NCBI GenBank assembly: GCA_025738555.1
Contig: JAOVFP010000002.1
Location: 5,208,001 to 5,272,000 of the forward strand
Length of the DNA stretch: 64,000 nt
Source of the DNA: Cyathus striatus
Taxonomy: Eukaryota > Basidiomycota > Agaricomycetes > Agaricales > Nidulariaceae
Reading direction: 5' to 3'
Part shown: in pieces, positions 1 to 9,900 of the stretch
Layout of the letters: each line of letters begins with the position of its first letter
Position numbering within the stretch: position 1 is the first letter of the stretch
The notes under the pieces: model-generated
What the model saw: the letters and a program-made list of their open reading frames with translations, nothing else
What the model was told of the DNA's origin: nothing
Databases searched by the model: none
Program-made: the position numbers and the translations under genes

Positions 1-946
1 TAAGACCTGCTTTGAAAAGGTCCATTTTAGTGTAGTCATCGAGTCCTTCCACATGGCTGACGAGTATCTCGAATTTGGTAATATATTCATCGGCTGTTCC
101 CTTTCCTTGGGTTAAGTTCTGGAGTTTGTGGAAGGCTTCGTCTTTTTCATCAACTGGGTCAAAGTTCTTTTTAAAATCTTCTTTAAAGGCGGCCCAAGTT
201 CCTGGAGCCGGTGTATCGGTTTTGAACATTTCGTTTTGTTTTTTCTCCTTCCAATTTCCAGCAATTCCTCCTCCAATGTATGACATGGCATACATTATCT
301 TCTTTGCATCTGTGTCATAGATTTTGTTGTTTATCAAAAAATAGGATTCGACATCTCGAAGCCATTTTTTGGATTTCTTCTTGTCCCCTTCAAAAACGGT
401 GGGAGGGTTTAGCCTCAATTCTTTATTGTTTACTTTTGGTGCTGGTGTATCTGTGTTGGACATATTAACGTCTGATTCTTGGTCAGAAATTGTGGAGGGT
501 GTGGTTGATCTAGGAAGTGGAGGATATCCTTCGTCAGCAGTGATGTATTCGTTGTTGTCAGGTGGTTGGTTTCTTTTCAGGTGTTCAACTAGTTCTTGAG
601 CTAGTGAAGTTTCTGGGATCTGTTGGGTAGGGTTCCTTTGCGTCGGGGTCGGTTCTTTTGAAAAGAACTGTCTGGGTGTGGGGATTCGTGATAGAGTGGG
701 TTTCGAAGTTGTGGTATCGACTACTCGTTTCCCAATGGGTTTGCTCGAGCTAGTGATGGACGCAAATGGGTTTAAGCTTCCTCCCTCTTGTTGCGAGGTC
801 CGTATAAGTCCTTCCAGTTGGGACTTCGGTTTCTCTTCGCCTTCAGAGTCGGAACTTTCTGGAGCTTTGAACCTCCAGGGAGTTGTCGTTGTTTCTGTTC
901 GATGTGTCGGGGTGCTGCACTGAGTAGTGCAAGCAGTCGGCAAGCT
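1..946 (-). mobile_element. Ty3/Gypsy retrotransposon Gag, partial (runs off left edge)
   Basis: The minus strand is open from 946 to the window edge. The stop just upstream (949-947) lies inside the primer-binding site. The first in-frame ATG is at 463 and gives MSNTDTPAPKVNN, followed by a typical retrotransposon Gag core: residues such as KWLRDVESYFLINNKIYD, then a GTWAAFKEDFKKNF segment and LTQGKGTADEYITKFE. This matches the capsid-like Gag domain of fungal Gypsy elements, which packages element RNA into virus-like particles. About 161 open codons precede the ATG, rich in Thr, Pro, Ser and Gln, so either the leader is untranslated, a non-AUG start is used, or an upstream ATG was lost. Protease, reverse transcriptase and integrase would lie to the left of the window. 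No stop or frame break is seen in the visible part, so the copy may be young. Confidence 0.85.
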
Positions 947-953
947 TCAGCTT
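941..953 (-). other. Putative self-primer-binding site of the Gypsy element
   Basis: On the element strand, one base after the LTR end, the sequence reads AAGCTGAAGCTTG. It does not look like the 3' end of a common primer tRNA. It is exactly complementary (13 of 13) to element-strand CAAGCTTCAGCTT at 1147-1135 inside the LTR. In the Tf1/sushi lineage the first bases of the RNA fold back on the primer-binding site and prime minus-strand DNA synthesis; this arrangement fits that mechanism. Confidence 0.6.
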
Positions 954-954
954 T

Positions 955-1428
955 TGTTACGATAAAGTTCTAGTTGGGACGTTTATCGTACAAGTCCGAT
1001 AGTTATGTGATTTTACAAGTTCAAAGAACGAGTAGATCAGTATATCGAGTTCGAGTCTCTATTCACAGGCTCTTAAGTTGGTTAGACTTAAGTATGAGCG
1101 GAGTGAATGAATCAAAGTAAAGCTAGTTCGATTTAAGCTGAAGCTTGAGCTCTACAGCCCAAGTTACTACCATTTAAATACAAACGAGATTGTACTAATA
1201 ATAAGTAGAAATGTAGCCTAATATGTCATCAACTGCGCATTACTGTGGCGCAGTCAGAAGAAGGAAAAGTATACTAAGTAAAGTAAATGACTCAAGATGA
1301 GTCATGAAAGAAATGACAATCGTGTAAGTAAAGAAGTAATATGTTTGGTATCAAGGATGATACCAAACAAGTCATCGAAATGTGAAGAAAACGTATGTAA
1401 ATAGAAAAATGTAAAGAAAATCGTAACA
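955..1428 (-). repeat. 5' long terminal repeat of the Gypsy element (474 bp)
   Basis: The segment begins with tgttacg (955-961) and ends with cgtaaca (1422-1428), a perfect 7-bp terminal inverted repeat with the canonical TG...CA ends of an LTR. It lies immediately upstream of the minus-strand gag frame, as a 5' LTR should. Read on the element strand it contains a TATA-like box (1180-1172) and, 33 bp further on, a segment complementary to the primer-binding site. The other LTR is outside the window, so LTR identity and the target-site duplication cannot be checked; the bases after 1428 read cacat. The boundaries rest on the terminal repeats and the adjacent primer site, not on a second copy. 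Confidence 0.75.
1172..1180 (-). promoter_or_regulatory. LTR TATA box
   Basis: The element strand reads TATTTAAAT from 1180 to 1172. It sits 33 bp upstream of 1147, the first base of the segment complementary to the primer-binding site. That is the spacing expected between a TATA box and a transcription start, so the RNA 5' end would coincide with the self-primer. Confidence 0.5.
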
Positions 1429-1779
1429 CATACACACATGTGTGCTTGGTCTTCCCCCCCCCCCATGCTTCTTCATACCCTATCTTGCATCCACCACACT
1501 CACTCTAGACCTCTCTCCTTTAGACTCTATCTTGCATGCACACTCTTTCTCTTGCCCTCTCTCTTGTGCATGCACTCTCTTCCTCACACCCTTTGTGTGC
1601 ATGCTCCACACACTCTTTGCTCTCTCTCTCTCTCTCACATGTGTGCACTTGCATGATTTTTGAATCTCTTGTGTGCATGCACCCCTGCCTTCTGATACAC
1701 CTAGTAAAATATAAGGGTTATTTTTCGAAATATAATAGACATCTGGTACTAGTAATACAGTTAGTGAATCAAGTCCAAG
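1429..1779. repeat. Pyrimidine-rich low-complexity tract with TGCATGCA motifs
   Basis: The plus strand from about 1440 to 1690 is made of CTCT, CACA and CCTT stretches with a run of 11 C (1454-1464), a short CT microsatellite near 1620-1637 and several TGCATGCA/TGTGCATGC motifs. Open frames here are by-products of the low complexity. A second tract of the same style lies at 2870-3060. I see no gene. Confidence 0.6.
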
Positions 1780-1921
1780 AGTCCAAGAGTTGGGGCAAGT
1801 CCCGAGCTGCCAGCTAAAGTATTCTACTCAAGTACACTATCAAGGGAGGAGGAGTCCAAGGGCTGGGGTTGAGTCCTGTGCTGCCAGTCAAAGTATCACC
1901 TCCAATACGAATTAAGGGATT
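1780..1921. repeat. Diverged tandem duplication, about 73-bp unit
   Basis: Two copies start at 1780 (agtccaagagttggggcaag) and 1853 (agtccaagggctggggttga). Each continues through a ctgccag...aaagtat block and ends near an aaggga motif. The offset is 73 bp and the copies differ at many positions, so the duplication is old. No coding potential is seen. Confidence 0.55.
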
Positions 1922-3616
1922 CAACATAACAACAATATATTTGGGCAGCTCAATGATTCCTACATCCATTACAATGTACTAGATAACTATACAATAAAGA
2001 AAAGAACCTAAAGATAATACTCTGGAATGTATTAGTACTTCTCCATACCCAGAATAATGCACTCAGTACTAAGTTAGACACTCACATGACTTCAGGGAAA
2101 TACTTCAGAATATAGAACTCTTAGTACCACTGGTCCCACCAGATACTGACACTTATAGCTATTGCATAGTCTCTTGAATAACCTGGAGCACCCATATGTC
2201 TCTCTTGTGTAAAACTGCTACCATGTGGGAAACCATATGGCCCCAGGACTTTGAAACACATGCCAAACACTACCCATGGCACATTGGGTGGTGCCATCAG
2301 ATGTGCCAGTACCGGAAACACCAGTATCTGTTATATCCATGTACTTGGCCAAGAATAGCACATGTAATAGTGCATGTCTTGATGTGTGCCTATTAATAGC
2401 ACAGCATGGCATTTGATGCATGTCTGAAACTGAGTGCACCCTCATGGATTCTTGTATGGAAGGTCAACCTTACCTCTTTGACCATTAGGATTACACTAGA
2501 ACATTATGACGTATGATTTACCCTACCTATCCCATTGTGCATAAGACTGCTGCCATGTAATGAAGTATATAAGTAGTTAGACATACCTTAGATTATCTTA
2601 AGCACTGCACTGGCTGTACTTCTGTTCTCACAGTAGAGTATGTTCTGAATCTGATATTGGAATTCGAGTACAATTTTGAAGTCTGAGATCTGATTTGAAA
2701 GTACTGAAAGCAATCGCATAACTACTAAATACATTGTTCATCTTACTATACTTGAAAACCTTGTGCCCTCAAACTTAATATAAATCTAACTTGAACTTTA
2801 TGTTCTTTGTTGGTGGTGTTAAAACTATGTAAATAAACATTATCTAAAAGTTAGTCTTATCACTTCCCCTCTCTCTCACACTCTCTTCTCTCTTGCATGC
2901 ACTCCCTTGCTCTTGGACTCCTTGCATGATCTCTTGCTCACCCCCCCACACACTCTGTTTCTTGTGTCCTCTCTTAGACTCCTCTTGCTTTTACTTGCTC
3001 TCACTCTCTTCTTTTTGTCTATCACCTCCCCCTCTCCACTGTTCTCTGCTGCTTCCACAGATTATGTAGTAGTTCCTTATTTCTTGTTGTCTCATCATTT
3101 ATACATATACAATTGGTACTGCCTGTATTATAGTTGTTGTATTCAGTTTAATATAAAATATTGAGTTATGCATGTTAATTGGTATTTCATTCTGAGATAT
3201 GTCAACCTATTTCCAGCCTATTCCCTCTTTATATGCAATTTAGATCATTAAAACCTACTTAATGTTTGTTTAATGTTACAGTATAAGTGGGACAATGTGA
3301 TTAAATTATATTAACTCACAATTTAAATCACCTAAATTCAAGCCAATGGCACCCTACTTCAATCTTTTTAGTCAGAATAAGTATGGGACCTCAGCTTATT
3401 TACCTAAAACATCTAATGGTCCTTTTTCAACTAAATTTACCTCAAACTAACCTTTTTTCAACCTTAATTGACTAAATTTGTGATATGGGTATTTCCCGAT
3501 GCCATGTGAGTCACCCCCACTTCCCAAGCAATTCCCAGGTTGCAATTCCCAATTGGTAATTATTTTAGCATAATTATCCTACAGTACCACTATTTAATAA
3601 TCATTCAATTTTACAA
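1922..3616. other. Gene-free AT-rich region, possibly decayed transposon sequence
   Basis: No frame here looks like protein on either strand. A TATATAAG box near 2566-2575 followed by a CT-rich start-like region resembles the core promoter of an LTR, and the composition resembles the transposon flank to the left, but no TG...CA boundaries could be defined. The stretch 2870-3060 is pyrimidine-rich and 3160-3610 is very AT-rich. Confidence 0.4.
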
Positions 3617-3701
3617 GCCCCCGTTGTCTAATGGTTATGACGTCAGACTTCTAACACGTATAATAATCTGGAGGCTGCGGGTTCGAACCCCGCCGGGGGT
3701 T
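3617..3701 (+). tRNA. tRNA-Arg(UCU): tRNA-Arg (anticodon UCU) with a 12-nt intron
   Basis: A full cloverleaf can be drawn. The acceptor stem pairs GCCCCCG (3617-3623) with CGGGGGT (3694-3700), with one G-U pair, and T3701 is the discriminator. The anticodon stem pairs TCAGA (3643-3647) with TCTGG (3667-3671); loop CTTCTA gives anticodon TCT at 3650-3652. A 12-nt intron (3654-3665) follows position 37, the canonical place for nuclear tRNA introns. The T arm is GCGGG-TTCGAAC-CCCGC (3677-3693). A run of five T at about 3705 fits a Pol III terminator. The mature length is 73 nt. Confidence 0.92.
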
Positions 3702-4261
3702 GATGTTTTTATTCTTTTCATGTAGGAGTAGGTCAAATATATAAGTCATAGTTATGCAAAAAAAAAATAGGAATTCAATTATACCTCAGCCACCATTGAA
3801 TTTATGGGCTTCTTTCAATCGTCATTATAATCTGCTTCTCAAGACCTTTAACATGATATATTAAACATGGAGCACGGTGCAGAAATGGCCAAGATACAAG
3901 TGGAAGGAGCAGCAGGATGCAAGTGAATATTTGCTGTTATTTGGTATTGAATGATCCGGCACGGAGAAGGCAGTGATTGAGCGGAGTGTTGGGGACAGTT
4001 ACAGGCGGTCAGCGCTTCAGCCTTAACTTTGAAGATCAACCCAGCGCCAACATCCAGCGCCGTTCTATAAGCAACGCCTATTCTGCAGTACTTACTCTAT
4101 TTCACATTGACTTTTGAATCGACTATAACGCCGCATGGTTTTCTCCACATTCTACGGACCTTAATATCCAATTCACTGCCGTCATTGTACTAGCCCTTTT
4201 ACCCAACGGCTATCTTAACTCTCCATCTTTTTAAACTTTTCAGCCACCACGCCTCGAGACA
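3702..4261. promoter_or_regulatory. Intergenic region upstream of the Mg2+ transporter
   Basis: This 560-bp stretch separates the tRNA from the transporter start. It holds a Pol III terminator-like T run just after the tRNA and a CT-rich stretch (about 4140-4260) typical of fungal core promoters. No gene is seen. Confidence 0.5.
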
Positions 4262-6711
4262 ATGGCCTCTCCTCCACGAGAACCAGGCTTTCCTAGCTCG
4301 CCCGTGTTCTCCAGCTCCCCTGTATCCATCCCCGGTACTTCGCCTTCTCGTAGACGGAGTATCTCCCCGAGCGAGATAAGCGACCACACTACTAGGCTAC
4401 GACACTCGCCCACACTTACTCGTTCTTTTGACCCAAATGACCCAACGGTGAGAGAACGTCAGCGAACTATGGACGCAGACATGGCTGCGCAGCTCTTCAG
4501 AGCGCGCAGAGAAACTGTCTCAGCAGGCACCTCACCTTACGATGCTACACACTTTAATCACGACGTGTCATTCCCAGTTATACCCATCCTTTCTCATGTA
4601 GACGGGGAGATGATTTCTCCTCGGGGGATCACTGCAGAACCTGGTGGCGATGAGGACACACTAGTTCCAAACCGCCAATCCTCCTTTGTTAATCTTAATT
4701 TACAGCCCCATCTAAACCAAGGCCATGATCCATCGCTATTGGTAGCAATGAGCCAAGACGCACATATTAACCATCCTGCGGAAGATCACAGTGCCTCAAA
4801 CTTTGGTCTACCTACTTATCAGGCGAACATGTCACAGCATAAATTCGACTTTGATGACATGGAAAAGTTTGCAGCAGAGGAGAAAGCCAAGCTTGGTATA
4901 AACTCACCTCTAACGACTCGGTTTGCCATCCCTCCTGTCCAACATGGAATAGGAGAATCAAGCACTTCAGCAATACCTGTACCGCAAATGGCTGCGCCTG
5001 ATTCCCCTCCACTAAATGTACAACCAGAAGACGGTCGAGATACCTCAAGCACCGATATTCATACCGCAATGTCTCCCTCCCGGCAGCGACATCGCAAAAT
5101 TAGCCAGAGCCATCCAACTCCCAGACAACCTTCCCACCGAAAGGGTAAGGGAGGTAAAATGGCATTGTTTGAAGCCTCCTCTGGCGACACGCCAGCATCG
5201 CTGCCAGCACGTCTTGGACTTGTCCTTACGGGCCAATCTCAGGGGCAGGGGCCGTCTTATGACAACATTGCAGGTGTCCCTTCCACCTCGGGTCTGACAG
5301 GGGGCGGTATTCTCATTAACACAGGACACGACCGACCGTATCGCTTCTCCTTTTATTCCAACGCCCTGTCTGCCACCATTCATGCGAGAAGCTTGAGTGA
5401 ACTTCCTGCGGAAGGACAGAGCTTCGAAGATCTCTTCTCCGGTATCCAGCCATCGGTTCCTATCCATCCCACAGAGAAAGCCAAAGATCGGCCAACTTCC
5501 GCATTGGCATTCAATGCGCCTCCGCCTCTGGAGCCATCCTCAAGAAAGCCAAGCCCCCAACCCGAGGGTTGGAACCAGAAGAATGGTGGTTATCCACCTA
5601 CAGGAAATGGTGCACCTGACCAAGATGGGAACACATGGTGGCTGGATGTTCTCAACCCGACTGACGAAGAGATGAAAATGCTAGGAAAAGTGTGTTTTGT
5701 TTTTGGACTCGGCATTTTATATTCTTACTCGGTTATTGCAGGTCTTTTCGATCCATCCTCTTACTACAGAAGATATTCTAATGGAAGAAACGCGCGAGAA
5801 AATAGAATTATTCCGAAATTACTATCTAGTTTGCTTTCGCAGCTTTGATCAAGATCCATATAGTCCAACTCATCTAGAACCATTAAATATGTACATAATT
5901 GTCTTCCGCGAAGGTACCCTATCCGTGCGTTACTATGTATCATTATTAGTGCTGGGCTAATTCCTGGTATAGTTCCATTTTCGACCTACACCACATCCGC
6001 AAAACGTGCGGCGACGCATCAAGCAACTGAAGGACTACATTAATGTCACGTCCGATTGGATTTCGTACGCCTTGATTGATGACATTACTGATGCTTTCGG
6101 CCCCTTGATTCAAAGTATCGAGTACGAGGTCGACTCCATCGACGAGCTCGTGCTGATCCTGAAAGAAGCAGAGCAGAGCGACATGCTTCGGAGAATTGGT
6201 ACATGCCGTAAGAAAGTCATGGGCTTGTTGAGATTAATGGGCAACAAGGCAGACGTCGTAAAGGGCCTCGCAAAGAGGTGTAATGAGAATTGGAGAGTTG
6301 CACCAACGAGCGATATCGGGCTGTATTTGTCAGACATTCAGGTATGTTTTCAAGGTTTCATGAAAGGTTTTTTCGTCTAAACAGTATACCTAGGATCATT
6401 TGATTACAATGACTCAGAACTTGAATCATTACGAAAAGATTCTTTCACGCTCTCATTCCAACTACCTCGCCCAAATTTCCATTGAGATGACCGATGCCAA
6501 CAACCAAATTAATGATGTCCTTTCCAAACTGACTGCTCTGGGTACCGTTTTGATACCCATGAACTTGGTTACAGGTCTGTGGGGTATGAATGTACATGTT
6601 CCAGGCCAGGATACTGAAGGTTACGCTTGGTTCATATCTATCATTGCTTGTCTTGCTGCTTTTGCTGCTTTTGGAGGGTATTTCACGTACAAGTTCATGG
6701 TTCGGAAATAG
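4262..6711 (+). CDS. CorA-family Mg2+ transporter, Alr1/Alr2/Mnr2 type
   Basis: Four exons (4262-5689, 5742-5924, 5973-6341, 6394-6711) joined by 48-52 bp GT-AG introns give a 765-residue protein. The first 450 or so residues are a Ser/Pro-rich cytosolic tail typical of fungal Alr/Mnr2 proteins. The conserved core starts at TWWLDVLNPTDEE and includes HPLTTEDILMEETREKIE, long helices of the CorA funnel, and near the C-terminus the signature GMN in GLWGMNVHVPG (about residue 728), flanked by two membrane segments and a short basic tail FMVRK. The family forms homopentameric Mg2+ channels in the plasma or vacuolar membrane; which of the two cannot be told here. Its 3' end faces the KDM5 gene with 211 bp between stops. 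Confidence 0.93.
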
Positions 6712-6922
6712 ATTAAGTAACTGGGACTTGAATTCGGGTGCATTGTGTTTAGACACTAAATATTTATGTCCAATATATTACCGCACAAATTAACCATAGA
6801 GATAACCTCATGTATGTATGTAATTCTAACACAAAGTCATTGAAACAAAAAGAAAGAAACGCAGAACTAAATTACACAGAGCAAAGACAACCAATTAAAC
6901 ATGATTACAAGTGCACACATAA

Positions 6923-9900
6923 TCAAGGACCATTCAGCATCAAGGACTTAACAGGAGGTAATGTAGGTGAACCGCTATTTCCAGCTTTCAGTGGTGAAAT
7001 GTACGCTGAGCGTGGTGAAGTCTGCACGTTCGTGTTCGTAGGAGAAACAATCATAGCAAGGGAGGGAGATAGTGTCTGAACTGGGGTATGCACGGAACGA
7101 TTTGGAGGCGACATGGGAGCTGACAAACTGGGAACAGCGCGTCGTTTTGCAGAAGGAGCCACAGATGCAGACGGTGGACTAGCTTCTGTAGACTGGGGCT
7201 GCATCGGCGCGTCTTCAACAAGCTTACGTTTGCGAGAGGACGAAGAGGGCTGTGGTGTTCCAGAAGAACGATCAATATGTTGTCGGCGCTGTGTCGATGG
7301 TGGCTGCGCTGGGGTCGTCACTGCCCCCCACCTGGACCAAGGGGGAGGCGGTGGAACATGTGGGTTAGAAGCCGCAAGATTACTGGTCGCATATGGACCG
7401 GAAGGTGCAGGAACAGGAAGAGCCACCTGATGTTGATGAGATGAAGATGTATGCGATATTGGCGTACCCGTTGCATTGTAATAACCAGATGAGCCTCGCT
7501 GTGCCGAGTAAGATCCATCATCGGGTGTTCCAGGTTGGAAAGAAACAAGCTCCACAAACAATGTTTGCGTATACGGGGGGGGCATTTTCTTATAGATGAT
7601 ATCCTTACTGAAAGTCTTAAGCATCTCTTGCGTGTCAACAAAGGTATCCTGGGCAAGTCCATCCTCTAAACAGGATTAAGCAAGGACTTGCAGTGCAGAA
7701 TAAATCTCACGTACCAGGAGGTGGCTTAACTCGGACTTCTGAATATGCGTACGTTTTTCCTTTTCGCAGACAACATAAAGGACAAGTGAAAGTAGGGGCC
7801 GCTTCATTGGGGAAGAACACACAACCTGAATGGTATATCTTGCTGCATTGTTCACATCTCGTCTTTGGATAATTCAATAAACGAGGAGTGAGACCCCTAC
7901 ATATGCACCGTGTGCCGTCAGACCAGTCCCTATCTATGTCCTGACCAAATGTAAACCGAGGGCGGCGTCGCTTCTTTGGTCGTGCAGCAGTAGGTCTGCC
8001 AGCAAGAATTCGATGTAGCCCTGCCAGATCCAATCCAAAGGAAACATCGGGATTGGGAGATACTGCAAACTGAATTTTGTAGAGTTTACGCATATAATGT
8101 CTCACTTGCGGGATAAATTCGGGCCGTTGGTTGGCAGGCTGGGATGTGTAGGAAAGGAATTGACCGATGATAGCAGACAGGCGGTCCACTCGGTGAATAA
8201 TGATTTCCAGTTGTTTGTATTCATTCGAATAGTTTCTAGTGAGTTCCGGAGCTTTTGCAAGGATCGTTGGTAAATAACAAAAGTGCCAACTGCGTTCCTT
8301 ATGAATAGCTCCGTTCCAATGATGATGGTCACAGAAAGGACACGAGCCACCATTCTTAGCACACTCGCCGTGGAACCTCGCAAAGCAATGATCGCACTGT
8401 ACTGCATCTGACACAACACCCTGCGGAGGCGGTCGGACAGGAGCATTGCAGATACATGTGAAAAAATCGTCATCAGGGGGATGATCGTCTTCTGGATTAG
8501 TACATTCAAGCACATCATCCAGAATAGCCTGACCGTGAGCCTCTTGATGTTCAGGACAGAACCAAGGAAGGTCTTTCAACCATTGGTAATGAGTCTTCAG
8601 TTGTACATCGAGCTTCTCGAACGACGGAAGTGCGAAAATGCTAAGATGATCTCTTGCATATGTTTTCCATTGACCAATGGCCTCGAAGACATCTTCATCT
8701 GAATGATATTTATTCCTCAGCACCTGCTCACATCTAGTCTCCAGGTCCACAGCGATTTCAGCAGTCTTCTTCAGATCCTGAACAACGCCAATACTGAAGT
8801 CCTTTTCGGCGCGAGTAACAAGTCGGAGGACATCCTGAACGCGGGGTTTAGGTGTGTCAGAAGAAGTACACAGCCAAGCTTTGGCTTGTTTTTCGAAGTC
8901 TTTGGCCTTCGCACGAGCAGACATTAGCCGATCAAGGACCGTAGGATCTATAGGTATGCTAGGATCCAAATTCGCAAAATCGTCCAGCTCGCCAATCGTT
9001 TTAATTGGCTGGTCAAGTACATTTTTAGCCCTCTCATCCCAGTTATCACCTTCTCGCTGCCGAGCCTCGAGAAGTTGCATATGTTTATTATCTGGGGAAA
9101 GGTTGCATGCCCGAGCACGTGTTAATAGCTGTCTCACCTCTTCCAAGGTCAGAGCTACGTCAGGATCATCGAGTTTCTCATCCAACTCCTTAATAAGCTG
9201 TTCACGATCCACGATTTTCTCGACCTCCGTTAATTCTTCCAGGAAAACGTTGAGTGATGAACCTCGAAGGATGAGATGCTTGCACTCGTTTAAAAATTCG
9301 TCGCGCTCCTGTTCGGCAGGAGATGTCGCAAGTAATCTGGAAGCTTTCTGTCTCGTCTCCTCAGCTTGTTGCGCCAGTGTTTTGAGGACTCCTATTTCGG
9401 TGCAATCGAAACCCAATGTCTCAACTTCGCGAAGCAACGCATAAAGGTCTTCCAATCCACGGTCAGGACGATCTCCAGGATCCTCACTGTTGGCAGCAGC
9501 CACCTCAGCAGCGGAAGGTCGTCCCCGGGAGCGGCGAGACCGCTTCCTGCTCTGCTTTCGGATAATGAACGAGTTGGCAGAGTCGATCCATTCATTTGCG
9601 CGGATAACACACTTGCGAAGCGCAGCCATCTCTGGTAAAGGATAGTTTATCCGGTCACCCTCTGCAAGGAGAGCACGTAAAGAACGAAGCGGAGGTTTAG
9701 CGCTCTCCAATAGCAACTTCATAAGCTTCGCTTTCCATGTACCTGGGATGCTGGCACGCTCAGCAACTTTTGATTGAACGTCAATAAGCTCTTCATCGGA
9801 AAAGCGCTTTCGCAAAGTATGATGCTGAGGAGAGTGGTTGTTGCAAAGCAAGTTTCGATGGTCAACGCATACAACCTTGGTCGTGCATTGGCATGTGACC

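Noticed and set aside
5045..5467. A 140-codon minus-strand open frame within the Mg2+ transporter
   Set aside because: Antisense shadow of the Ser/Pro-rich N-terminal tail; no recognisable domain.
8854..9444. A 196-codon plus-strand open frame inside the KDM5 region
   Set aside because: It is antisense to the PLU-1 helices of KDM5, Ser/Leu-rich in the way of reversed Glu/Lys-rich coding, and has no splice or domain support.
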